Shown: piece by piece, positions 1 through 6,343 of the stretch | How the letters are laid out: the number at the start of each line of letters is the position of its first letter | Numbering within the stretch: the stretch's first letter is position 1 | NCBI GenBank assembly: GCA_016764415.1 | Contig: JAESRY010000155.1 | Coordinates: 1-6,343, forward strand | Reading direction: 5' to 3' | DNA length: 6,343 nt | DNA from: Cycloclasticus sp. | Lineage (GTDB): Bacteria > Pseudomonadota > Gammaproteobacteria > Methylococcales > Cycloclasticaceae | Translations under genes and position numbers: made by a program | The notes under the pieces: model-generated | The model's database searches: none | Told to the model about the DNA's origin: nothing | Seen by the model: the letters and a program-made list of their open reading frames with translations, nothing else

Positions 1-234
1 TTTGGCTCTATGATGTCCACACCCATATTGAACCCGCCTCAAAGCGCCATTTTAGGCATGCACGCAATTAATCAACGTGTCATGGTTGAAAATGGAGAAA
101 TGGTCATTCGCCCCATGATGTACCTGGCTCTGTCATACGATCACCGCATTATTGACGGTAAAGAAGCTGTTTCTTTCTTAGTAACAATCAAGGACTTCTT
201 AGAAGACCCTGCTAGATTATTACTAAACGTTTAA
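1..234 (+). CDS. sucB: 2-oxoglutarate dehydrogenase E2 (dihydrolipoyllysine succinyltransferase), C-terminal end, partial
   Basis: This is the last 77 residues of the catalytic domain of the E2 subunit of the 2-oxoglutarate dehydrogenase complex, a cytoplasmic TCA-cycle enzyme. E2 transfers the succinyl group from its lipoyl arm to CoA. The reading frame is open from base 1 (first codons Phe-Gly-Ser), so the gene starts left of the window; the ATG at 10 is an internal Met. The segment reads [19 protein letters not shown] near its start. The acyltransferase active-site signature DHRIIDG follows, with the catalytic His at bases 142-144 and its partner Asp four residues later. It ends in [10 protein letters not shown], the usual SucB C-terminus. 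The wording ([19 protein letters not shown], LLEDPxRLLL) matches SucB rather than the pyruvate dehydrogenase E2, and the lpd gene 20 bases downstream supplies the E3 partner. The lipoyl and E3-binding domains lie outside the window. Identification is confident; completeness cannot be judged. Confidence 0.95.
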   Translation, partial: FGSMMSTPILNPPQSAILGMHAINQRVMVENGEMVIRPMMYLALSYDHRIIDGKEAVSFLVTIKDFLEDPARLLLNV

Positions 235-243
235 CGACCGCTT

Positions 244-249
244 AAGGAG
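244..249 (+). promoter_or_regulatory. Ribosome binding site of lpd
   Basis: AAGGAG lies 5 bases before the ATG at 255, in the 20-base gap after the sucB stop. It is a near-perfect Shine-Dalgarno sequence and fixes the lpd start. The short gap with its own strong site fits co-transcription with independent re-initiation at each cistron. Confidence 0.8.
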
Positions 250-254
250 CAGAT

Positions 255-1688
255 ATGAGTTCAGAAAATACATTTGACGTTATCATCGTTGGCGGTGGTC
301 CCGGTGGCTATATTGCAGCAATACGTTGCGCGCAGCTTGGCTTGAAGGCTGCTTGCGTAGACGATTTCACCGGTAAAGATAACAAAGCCTCTCTCGGCGG
401 AACCTGTCTTAACGTAGGTTGTATACCATCAAAAGCACTGCTTGAATCATCACACCATTACGAACAGCTAAATCATGGTTTAGAGAATCACGGGATTAAA
501 GTATCAGGCGTGAAAATCGACATACCCGCCATGATTAAAAATAAAGACGACATTGTTGGTCGTCTTACCGGCGGCATTAGTGGCTTATTCAAAGCTAACA
601 AAGTCACCAGCTTTCATGGCCGTGGCAAATTGTTAGCGGGTAAAAAGATTGAAATCACTACGAACAATAATGACGTTTCAATCATTTCTGGCGAAAGCAT
701 TATTTTAGCAACGGGTTCTCGCCCTATTGATATTGCTTCCGCCCCTATTGATAACAAAAACATTGTTGATTCAACTGGCGCACTCGATTTTGATAAAACA
801 CCCAAGAAACTAGGAATCATTGGCGCTGGCGTTATCGGTTTAGAACTCGGTAGCGTATGGAGCCGTTTAGGTGCAGACGTTGTATTACTTGAAGCACAAG
901 ACACATTCCTTCCTGCTGCAGATACAAAAATAGCTGCTGAAGCAAAACGCCAATTTAAAAAACAAGGGCTCGATATAAAAATGAGCACTCGTGTTACTAA
1001 AGCCACATCAAAAGGCAAAAAAGTAACCGTCAATTATGAAGATTCATCTGGCGAACACACCATTGAATTAGATAAGCTTATCGTCTCCGTAGGTCGACGA
1101 CCCAATACTGACAATCTTTTCGCACCAGAAGCACCTATTGAACTCGACGAACGCGGCTTTGTAGAAGTTGATGAGATTTGGCAAACAAACATAGCCGGCG
1201 TATACGCCATTGGTGATTTAATCCGTGGCCCTATGTTGGCACATAAAGCCTCTGAAGAAGGCGTTGCGGTAGCCGAAGTTATTTATGGCGAAGAGCCTGA
1301 AATTAACTACGCCGTTATCCCCAGTGTTATCTATACAAGCCCTGAAATTGCTTGGGTCGGTCAAACTGAGCAACACTTAAAATCGGCTGGTGAAAAAATT
1401 AAAATCGGCACTTTTCCCTTTGCTGCAAGTGGCCGTGCTCAAGCCCTTGGCGACACGACTGGCATGGTTAAAATGATATCCAGCGTAGAAACTGATGAAA
1501 TATTGGGCGTTCATATTATTGGCCCTCAAGCGTCAGAGCTAGTAGCAGAAGCTGTACTTGCCATGGAGTATTCAGCAAGCACCGAAGATTTAGCATTAAC
1601 TATTCATGCTCACCCTACGCTTTCAGAAGCACTGCATGAAGCGGCTCTAGCTGTGGATAACCGTGCTTTGCATATCCCCAATAGATAA
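255..1688 (+). CDS. lpd: Dihydrolipoyl dehydrogenase (E3), LpdG type
   Basis: A 477-residue flavoprotein that reoxidises dihydrolipoamide on E2 and passes the electrons through FAD and a redox disulfide to NAD+. It acts in the cytoplasm as E3 of the 2-oxoglutarate complex and often of other lipoyl complexes too. Visible elements in order: FAD-binding GGGPGGY at residues 13-19; redox-active Cys51 and Cys56 in GGTCLNVGCIPSK; an ATGSRP motif near 152; the NAD-binding glycine motif GAGVIG at 190-195; the second FAD motif YAIGD at 317-321; a C-terminal interface domain with the catalytic pair His453 and Glu458 in HPTLSE. Length is normal for the family. The short insertion before GGTC (about residues 39-47) and the overall wording match Pseudomonas LpdG and mitochondrial E3 rather than E. 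coli Lpd. The position directly after sucB argues for a main role in 2-oxoglutarate dehydrogenase. The start is supported by a strong ribosome binding site and by FAD motif placement. Confidence 0.97.
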   Translation: MSSENTFDVIIVGGGPGGYIAAIRCAQLGLKAACVDDFTGKDNKASLGGTCLNVGCIPSKALLESSHHYEQLNHGLENHGIKVSGVKIDIPAMIKNKDDIVGRLTGGISGLFKANKVTSFHGRGKLLAGKKIEITTNNNDVSIISGESIILATGSRPIDIASAPIDNKNIVDSTGALDFDKTPKKLGIIGAGVIGLELGSVWSRLGADVVLLEAQDTFLPAADTKIAAEAKRQFKKQGLDIKMSTRVTKATSKGKKVTVNYEDSSGEHTIELDKLIVSVGRRPNTDNLFAPEAPIELDERGFVEVDEIWQTNIAGVYAIGDLIRGPMLAHKASEEGVAVAEVIYGEEPEINYAVIPSVIYTSPEIAWVGQTEQHLKSAGEKIKIGTFPFAASGRAQALGDTTGMVKMISSVETDEILGVHIIGPQASELVAEAVLAMEYSASTEDLALTIHAHPTLSEALHEAALAVDNRALHIPNR

Positions 1689-1713
1689 TGCGTTAAAACG
1701 AAGAAAAGAAATC

Positions 1714-1741
1714 AGAGCTGGCCATTTGCCGGCTCTTTTTT
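1714..1741 (+). terminator. Intrinsic terminator of the sucB-lpd operon
   Basis: The stem AGAGCTGGC (1714-1722) pairs with GCCGGCTCT (1728-1736) around the 5-base loop CATTT, with one G-U wobble in the RNA. A T-run at 1736-1741 follows at once. The hairpin begins 25 bases after the lpd stop, so it marks the end of that transcript and separates it from the fumarase gene downstream. Read on the other strand the hairpin is followed by a mixed, A/T-poor start, so it looks one-directional. Confidence 0.88.
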
Positions 1742-1767
1742 ATTCTAGCTTCATAAATAATACTATT

Positions 1768-1776
1768 TGTTACAAT
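1768..1776 (+). promoter_or_regulatory. Candidate extended -10 promoter for fumarase
   Basis: TGTTACAAT fits the sigma-70 extended -10 pattern (TGnTATAAT) with one mismatch. It lies in A/T-rich sequence between the lpd terminator and the fumarase start. No good -35 is present: TTCATA at 1750-1755 matches four of six positions, but its 15-base spacer is short, which is tolerated with an extended -10. Transcription would begin near 1782-1784, giving a leader of roughly 23 bases that still includes the weak ribosome binding site AAGG at 1795-1798. This is a prediction from consensus matching only. Confidence 0.45.
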
Positions 1777-1805
1777 TAGCCATCACCTAACCAAAAGGCT
1801 CAGCC

Positions 1806-3329
1806 ATGACCATCATTAAACAAGACGACTTAATCGAAAGTGTTGCAGCGGCTTTTCAATTTATTTCCTACTACCACCCCAAAGACTATATTCAAGCGCT
1901 AGGAAAAGCGTATGAGCGTGAAGAATCGCCTGCCGCTAAAGATGCGATGGCACAAATTCTTCTAAATTCCCGCATGTGCGCGATGGATCACCGCCCTATT
2001 TGCCAAGACACTGGTATTGCCAACTTATTTGTAGAGGTCGGCATGGACGTTCAGTGGGACGCTACGATGAGCCTTGAAGACATGTGTAACGAAGGCGTAA
2101 GACGCGCTTATAAGCATCCTGATAACGTTCTACGAGCCTCTATAGTGACTGACCCGCTTGGCGCACGTAAAAACACCGGGGACAACACCCCAGCGGTTAT
2201 ACATACCCGCCTTGTTCAGGGCAATAAAGTAAGCGTTCACGTGGCGGCAAAAGGTGGCGGTTCAGAAAATAAATCAAAATTCGTTATGCTAAACCCAAGT
2301 GACAGTTTAGTTGATTGGGTGCTTAAAACTGTCCCAACGATGGGTGCTGGTTGGTGCCCACCGGGTATTTTAGGTATCGGTGTTGGCGGCACTGCAGAAA
2401 TGGCAATGATCCTCGCCAAAGAATCACTGATGCATCACATCGATATTCAAGAGCTTAAAGAGCGCGGCCCCAATGATCGCGCAGAAGAACTACGCCTTGA
2501 ATTGTTTGAAAAAGTGAATGCACTTGGTATAGGTGCACAAGGCTTAGGTGGATTAACAACCGTCTTGGATGTAAAAATCAATCATATGCCAACTCATGCG
2601 GCATCCCTACCCGTGGGGATGATTCCAAACTGCGCAGCAACTCGCCACGCTCACTTTGAACTTGACGGTTCTGGGCCTTCATTTATCGAACCACCTAAAC
2701 TTGAGGACTGGCCAGACATTGCGTGGGCGCCAGATGCACAAACTAAACACGTGAATTTAGATACCATCACCAAACAAGAAACGCTGTCATGGCAGCCAGG
2801 TGACCGTTTACTTTTGACTGGCCATATGTTGACGGGTCGTGATGCGGCACATAAACGAATTGCTGACCTATTTGCAAACGGTGAAAGCCTGCCCGACGGT
2901 GTGGATTTTAATAATCGCTTTATTTATTACGTCGGTCCTGTTGATCCAGTCGGGGATGAAGTCGTTGGCCCAGCCGGCCCAACCACCGCAACACGGATGG
3001 ATAAATTTACCGAGATGATGCTCGATAAAACTGGCTTACTCGGCATGATTGGTAAGGCTGAGCGCGGCCCAACTGGTATCGAGGCGATTAAGAAACACAA
3101 AGCAACCTACCTAATGGCCGTTGGCGGCGCCGCTTACCTTGTTTCTAAAGCAATCAAAGAGTCCAAAGTCATTGCGTTTGAAGATATGGGAATGGAAGCT
3201 ATTCGAGAGTTTTACGTAGAAGATATGCCGGTGACCGTTGCCGTCGATTCAAAAGGTGAATCGGTTCATAAAATTGGCCCTGCTTTATGGCAATCAAAAA
3301 TAGCGGGCATTCCTATCGTTGCTGAATAG
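1806..3329 (+). CDS. fumA: Class I fumarate hydratase, 4Fe-4S, single-chain
   Basis: A 507-residue iron-sulfur fumarase that interconverts fumarate and malate in the cytoplasmic TCA cycle. The N-terminal domain (about residues 12-285) carries three cysteines expected to hold the 4Fe-4S cluster: Cys66 in CQDTG, Cys184 in GWCPPG and Cys276 in PNCAATRH. The fourth iron is left free for substrate, as in this family. Asp68 in CQDTG matches the conserved acidic catalytic residue. The C-terminal domain (about 300-495) has GPTTATRMD at 391-399 and GMIGKAERG at 413-421, conserved substrate-site segments. Both domains are on one chain, as in E. coli FumA/FumB (548 residues), but the length and N-terminus match the Pseudomonas enzyme of about 507. 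It is unrelated to class II FumC. The ATG at 1806 is preceded by only a weak AAGG, but the N-terminus aligns with known relatives from residue 1. It follows sucB-lpd but is separated by a terminator, so it is probably transcribed on its own. The cluster makes such enzymes sensitive to oxygen and superoxide. The name fumA is used loosely for class I. Confidence 0.95.
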   Translation: MTIIKQDDLIESVAAAFQFISYYHPKDYIQALGKAYEREESPAAKDAMAQILLNSRMCAMDHRPICQDTGIANLFVEVGMDVQWDATMSLEDMCNEGVRRAYKHPDNVLRASIVTDPLGARKNTGDNTPAVIHTRLVQGNKVSVHVAAKGGGSENKSKFVMLNPSDSLVDWVLKTVPTMGAGWCPPGILGIGVGGTAEMAMILAKESLMHHIDIQELKERGPNDRAEELRLELFEKVNALGIGAQGLGGLTTVLDVKINHMPTHAASLPVGMIPNCAATRHAHFELDGSGPSFIEPPKLEDWPDIAWAPDAQTKHVNLDTITKQETLSWQPGDRLLLTGHMLTGRDAAHKRIADLFANGESLPDGVDFNNRFIYYVGPVDPVGDEVVGPAGPTTATRMDKFTEMMLDKTGLLGMIGKAERGPTGIEAIKKHKATYLMAVGGAAYLVSKAIKESKVIAFEDMGMEAIREFYVEDMPVTVAVDSKGESVHKIGPALWQSKIAGIPIVAE

Positions 3330-3338
3330 CGTCTATTC
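3324..3338 (+). repeat. Small inverted repeat across the fumarase stop codon
   Basis: GAATAG (3324-3329, its last three bases being the TAG stop) is followed by CGT and then by CTATTC (3333-3338). This makes a perfect 6-base inverted repeat with a 3-base loop. It is A/T-rich and weak, and lies 7 bases before the A-tract of the convergent terminator. It may be chance, or a minor 3'-end structure in the mRNA. Confidence 0.35.
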
Positions 3339-3345
3339 ACAAAAC

Positions 3346-3378
3346 AAAAAAAGCCAAGTTGTTACACTTGGCTTTTTT
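3346..3378. terminator. Bidirectional intrinsic terminator between fumarase and parC
   Basis: A run of seven A (3346-3352), the stem GCCAAGT (3353-3359), the loop TGTTAC, the complementary stem ACTTGGC (3366-3372) and a run of six T (3373-3378). The 7-pair stem is perfect and flanked by A- and T-tracts, so each strand has a hairpin followed by a U-run. It begins 16 bases after the fumarase stop, and on the other strand it begins 35 bases after the parC stop. It is therefore well placed to end both converging transcripts. Confidence 0.92.
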
Positions 3379-3413
3379 ATTTGCTAATATTTTTTATACC
3401 CATAGGGCATAAA

Positions 3414-5657
3414 TCAATCTTTAGTAACCAACTCAATCCCATCAGGATTTTGATAACCACGCGGTAACTTAGTACCGCGTTGCGCACGTTTACCACGGTA
3501 CGCGTCCAAATCCGCTAGTTTTAAATTAATATGGCGTTTGCCCGCATCAATACGAATAGATTGCCCTTCACTAACAACACAAACGCCTAATACACTATCA
3601 TCACCCGATTTCTGATCCTTACTAGAAATCTGTATCAATTTATTGCCTTTACCGCGCGCTAATTCAGGCACCTCATTAACAGGGAAAATCAACAAACGTC
3701 CTTGTTTACTAATCACCGCCACTAGACCATCATTTTCAACAAACACTGTTGGATTAATAACCTGTGCACCTTGTGGCAAACTCAACAAAGCCTTACCCGC
3801 TTTATTCTTTGTAAATAGTTCGCTAAAACGTGTCACAAAACCATAGCCAGCACTGGATGCAAACAATACCCTTTCATCTTTACCTGCAAGAACATGTGTA
3901 AACAAAGCGCCCGCGGGTGGTTTTAAACTACCCGTCAGCGGCTCACCCTGCCCTCTGGCTGATGGCAAACCATGTACAGGCTGATTATAAATACGCCCCG
4001 TTGAATCCAGAAAATAAACCAAGCTATTGCTTCGGCCTTTGGCTGCGGATAGGTACTCATCCCCTGATCGAAACGTTAAACTCAAGGGGTCTATATCGTG
4101 CCCTTTTGCAGCGCGCACCCAGCCTTTTTGAGACAAAACAATCGTCATCGGCTCATTCGGTATCAGTGCGCTTTCATCTAGCGCTTTTGCCGATACGCGG
4201 CTGACAATCGGCGAACGACGTGCATCGCCATATTTCTCTTCGTCGGCTATCAGTTCTTTCTTAACCAGTGTACGTAGGCGTTGTTTTGAACCCAGAATGA
4301 GTTCTAAATAATCACGTTCTGTAGCCAACTCTTTTTGTTCAGAACGAATTTTAAACTCTTCCAATTTAGCTAATTGACGGAGTTTAATCTCTAAAATCGA
4401 ATTAGCTTGTACATCGGTAATAGAAAACCTATCCATTAACGCTTGTTTCGGTTTATCTTCCTCACGAATAATCGCAATCACTTCATCAATATTAAGGTAG
4501 GCAATTAATAAGCCATCCAAAATATGCAGCCGATCATTCACTTTATCCAAGCGGTAATCCAAACGCCTCGTCACGGTTTCAATTCGATACGTTAACCACT
4601 CGCTGATTAGCGTTTTCAAATTCTTAACCTGAGGCTTGCCGGATAAACCAATCACATTCATATTAACGCGATAGGTACGTTCTAAATCGGTGGTGGCAAA
4701 CAAGTGCGACATCAATTGCTCGGTATCCACACGGTTTGAACGCGGCACGATAACCAAACGCGTAGGGTTTTCATGGTCTGACTCATCGCGTAAATCTTCC
4801 ACAATCGGGAGTTTTTTCGCCTGCATTTGCGCGGCTATTTGTTCTAACACTTTAGAGCCAGATACCTGATACGGTAGCGCAGTAATAATCAACTGGCCAT
4901 TTTCCATTTCATAGCAAGCACGCGCTCTCAAACCACCACGCCCTGTTTCGTACATCGTACGAATGTCTTCCTGTGATGTGATGATTTCTGCTTCAGTGGG
5001 AAAATCTGGGCCTTTAATGTGTTCCATTAAATCGGCTAAATCAGCTTTCGGCTCTTCCAATAAACGGATACACGCGCTCGCTACTTCCCTTAAGTTATGC
5101 GGCGGAATATCGGTAGACATGCCTACCGCAATACCTGTCGTACCGTTTAATAATAAATTAGGCAATCGAGCCGGTAATAATTTGGGTTCATCAAGCGTGC
5201 CATCAAAATTTGGCGTCCAATCAACCGTGCCCTGCCCTAATTCATTCAGCAAACTATCCGCATAAGGCGTTAGGCGAGATTCGGTATAACGCATTGCCGC
5301 GAAGGATTTAGGGTCATCGGGTGAGCCCCAGTTGCCCTGTCCATCGACCAAGGGATAACGATACGCAAACGGTTGCGCCATGTGTACCATGGCTTCATAA
5401 CAAGCGGTATCGCCATGCGGGTGAAATTTACCCAACACGTCACCGACCGTTCTGGCAGATTTTTTAAATTTCGCCTGGTTTGATAACCCAAGTTCAGACA
5501 TCGCATACACGATACGACGTTGAACCGGTTTTAAACCATCGGCAATATGCGGTAATGCACGGTCAAGAATCACGTACATCGAATAGTCTAAATAGGCTTT
5601 TTCGGTAAAGTCTTTTAGCGGCAGCGTTTCAATATTTTCAAATTGTGTTGTACTCAT
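3414..5657 (-). CDS. parC: DNA topoisomerase IV subunit A
   Basis: A 747-residue type IIA topoisomerase subunit that cuts and rejoins DNA. With ParE it forms the heterotetramer that unlinks replicated chromosomes. The breakage-reunion core (about residues 1-490) opens with [13 protein letters not shown] and [18 protein letters not shown]. The helix [21 protein letters not shown] follows and leads into the quinolone-resistance region. The catalytic pair Arg123-Tyr124 is in AMRYTES, where Tyr124 forms the covalent DNA link (E. coli Tyr120). [10 protein letters not shown] and [13 protein letters not shown] are also typical. The C-terminal part (about 500-747) is the DNA-wrapping beta-pinwheel, with [11 protein letters not shown] near 565-575. 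It has no GyrA-box (QRRGGKG), which with the length close to E. coli ParC (752) separates it from GyrA. Thr84 occupies the position of E. coli Ser80; Glu88 (E. coli Glu84) is kept. The start is supported by the N-terminus and by AAGAG 6 bases upstream. The gene follows parE after 9 bases, so it has no room for its own promoter between them. Confidence 0.97.
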   Translation of the reverse strand: MSTTQFENIETLPLKDFTEKAYLDYSMYVILDRALPHIADGLKPVQRRIVYAMSELGLSNQAKFKKSARTVGDVLGKFHPHGDTACYEAMVHMAQPFAYRYPLVDGQGNWGSPDDPKSFAAMRYTESRLTPYADSLLNELGQGTVDWTPNFDGTLDEPKLLPARLPNLLLNGTTGIAVGMSTDIPPHNLREVASACIRLLEEPKADLADLMEHIKGPDFPTEAEIITSQEDIRTMYETGRGGLRARACYEMENGQLIITALPYQVSGSKVLEQIAAQMQAKKLPIVEDLRDESDHENPTRLVIVPRSNRVDTEQLMSHLFATTDLERTYRVNMNVIGLSGKPQVKNLKTLISEWLTYRIETVTRRLDYRLDKVNDRLHILDGLLIAYLNIDEVIAIIREEDKPKQALMDRFSITDVQANSILEIKLRQLAKLEEFKIRSEQKELATERDYLELILGSKQRLRTLVKKELIADEEKYGDARRSPIVSRVSAKALDESALIPNEPMTIVLSQKGWVRAAKGHDIDPLSLTFRSGDEYLSAAKGRSNSLVYFLDSTGRIYNQPVHGLPSARGQGEPLTGSLKPPAGALFTHVLAGKDERVLFASSAGYGFVTRFSELFTKNKAGKALLSLPQGAQVINPTVFVENDGLVAVISKQGRLLIFPVNEVPELARGKGNKLIQISSKDQKSGDDSVLGVCVVSEGQSIRIDAGKRHINLKLADLDAYRGKRAQRGTKLPRGYQNPDGIELVTKD

Positions 5658-5663
5658 AATCGT

Positions 5664-5668
5664 CTCTT
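5664..5668 (-). promoter_or_regulatory. Ribosome binding site of parC overlapping the parE stop
   Basis: On the minus strand the parE stop TAA is directly continued as TAAGAGACGATT before the parC ATG. AAGAG (5664-5668) is the best Shine-Dalgarno match, 6 bases from the start, and shares two bases with the stop codon. Ribosomes finishing parE release on top of the parC initiation site, an arrangement that suits translational coupling and equal subunit output. The coupling itself is inferred. Confidence 0.55.
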
Positions 5669-6343
5669 ATAAATCCGCTAAATTACCACTTTCTTCCAAC
5701 CACGCTTTACGGTCTGATGCACGTTTTTTGGCTAGCAACATATCCATTTTTGCGTGCGTTTCATCACCCGCACTCATACTCAGTCGGACTAAACGACGGG
5801 TATCGGGGGCAAGCGTTGTCACTCGTAATTGCGCTGGGTTCATTTCACCCAATCCTTTAAAGCGTTGTACATTTATTTTGCCTTTTAATTTCTCCGCCGA
5901 AATACGGTCTAACACGCCTTCTTTTTCAGCATCATCTAGTGCGTAAAATACTTGTTTTCCCACGTCTATTCGATACAAGGGCGGCATCGCAACGTAAATG
6001 TTTCCGGCCTCAACCAGTGGCCCGAAATGGCGCACAAACAAGGCGCATAGAAGGGTCGCAATGTGCAAACCATCGGAATCAGCATCCGCTAAAATACAAA
6101 TTTTGCTATACCGTAGCGACTTCAAATTATCTGAACCCGGTTCAACGCCAATGGCGATGGATATATTGTGTACTTCCTCCGAGGCCAACACGTCAACAGG
6201 GTCAACTTCCCACGTATTCAAAATCTTGCCGCGTAACGGCATAATCGCCTGAAATTCACGATCACGTGCCTGCTTGGCAGAGCCCCCCGCTGAATCCCCT
6301 TCCACCAAAAACAACTCTGAACGGTCTGAGTCCTGCGATGAAC
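5667..6343 (-). CDS. parE: DNA topoisomerase IV subunit B, C-terminal part, partial
   Basis: The last 224 residues or so of the ATPase/TOPRIM subunit of topoisomerase IV. It supplies the metal-binding TOPRIM centre that works with the ParC tyrosine in strand cutting. The frame stays open to the window edge, reading SSQDSDRSELFLVEGDSAGG at its left end, so the gene continues beyond 6343; a TTG near 6314 encodes an internal Leu and is not the start. TOPRIM residues are visible: the Glu of EGDSAGG, the PLRGKILN segment, and the acidic cluster DADSDG. QRFKGLGEMNP follows, then the family's C-terminal tail with DMLLAKKRASDRKAWLEE. Sequence wording follows E. coli ParE closely. It lacks the roughly 170-residue insertion seen in many gammaproteobacterial GyrB proteins between TOPRIM and tail. 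The GHKL ATPase domain and the promoter are outside the window. parC follows 9 bases downstream. Confidence 0.95.
   Translation of the reverse strand, partial: SSQDSDRSELFLVEGDSAGGSAKQARDREFQAIMPLRGKILNTWEVDPVDVLASEEVHNISIAIGVEPGSDNLKSLRYSKICILADADSDGLHIATLLCALFVRHFGPLVEAGNIYVAMPPLYRIDVGKQVFYALDDAEKEGVLDRISAEKLKGKINVQRFKGLGEMNPAQLRVTTLAPDTRRLVRLSMSAGDETHAKMDMLLAKKRASDRKAWLEESGNLADL

Noticed and set aside
614..1033. A 139-codon open frame on the minus strand inside lpd
   Set aside because: It lies wholly antisense to a strongly conserved gene, resembles no family I know, and its protein has the irregular composition of a shadow frame. No ribosome site or promoter supports it.
1755..1768. AAATA-ATAC-TATTT inverted repeat upstream of fumarase as a possible operator
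   Set aside because: It is only five A/T pairs on each side in an A/T-rich promoter region and matches no regulator consensus I can name. It is likely chance.
2237..2419. A 60-codon minus-strand open frame within fumarase
   Set aside because: It is antisense to the conserved iron-sulfur region of fumarase, with no homology or initiation signals visible.
3917..4204. Open frames on the plus strand antisense to parC (also 3643-3846 and 4963-5265)
   Set aside because: They are complements of conserved ParC coding sequence with no recognisable domains. The parC frame is intact throughout, so they are chance open frames.
5270..5506. A second minus-strand frame inside parC (78 codons)
   Set aside because: It overlaps parC in another frame on the same strand across the catalytic Tyr and quinolone region, which is under strong constraint in the parC frame. 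It shows no family resemblance.
5939..6252. Overlapping plus-strand open frames antisense to parE (5728-5946, 5939-6244, 5998-6252)
   Set aside because: They overlap each other in different frames and lie opposite the conserved TOPRIM region. Their proteins are low-plausibility and rich in Arg, Ser and Pro.
6312..6314. TTG as a possible start codon of a 215-residue parE product
   Set aside because: The frame stays open upstream to the window edge and encodes the expected ParE residues (SSQDSDRSELF). The TTG is an internal Leu codon and parE is simply cut by the window.
1..6343. A hidden novel system, mobile element, CRISPR array or RNA gene
   Set aside because: The five genes are all conserved housekeeping genes and the two gaps over 50 bases (1689-1805 and 3330-3413) are explained by terminators and a promoter. 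No direct-repeat array, terminal inverted repeats, tRNA-like cloverleaf or unknown protein was seen.

Overview
The window is ordinary chromosomal core-genome sequence from a proteobacterium, most likely a gammaproteobacterium with a moderate G+C content (mid-40s % by eye). The evidence is protein similarity recalled from known families. The 2-oxoglutarate dehydrogenase E2 tail and the topoisomerase IV subunits read closely like those of E. coli. The dihydrolipoamide dehydrogenase and the 507-residue class I fumarase read like those of Pseudomonas. I cannot name a genus with confidence; a marine or Thiotrichales-type gammaproteobacterium is a guess.

Left part, + strand (1-3329): three TCA-cycle genes. 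First comes the C-terminal end of sucB (E2 of 2-oxoglutarate dehydrogenase, cut by the window edge). After 20 bases comes lpd (E3 of the same complex), which ends at an intrinsic terminator (1714-1741). A 117-base gap then holds that terminator and a plausible extended -10 promoter, followed by a class I (4Fe-4S) fumarate hydratase gene. The sucB-lpd pair is the downstream end of a suc operon. Fumarase sits next to it in the same pathway but appears to be transcribed separately.

Right part, - strand (3414-6343): parE (C-terminal part only, cut by the window edge) and parC, the two subunits of topoisomerase IV. They are read leftward with only 9 bases between them, so they almost certainly form one operon. 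The fumarase and parC genes converge, and the 84 bases between their stop codons hold a symmetrical A-tract/stem/T-tract hairpin (3346-3378) that can terminate transcription from both sides.

I see no mobile element, CRISPR array, RNA gene, phage gene, or unknown protein. About 97% of the window is accounted for by five conserved housekeeping genes. I found no credible previously undescribed system. The observations in the findings list are modest: transcription-boundary architecture, tight parE-parC linkage, and a Thr at the quinolone-contact position of ParC.
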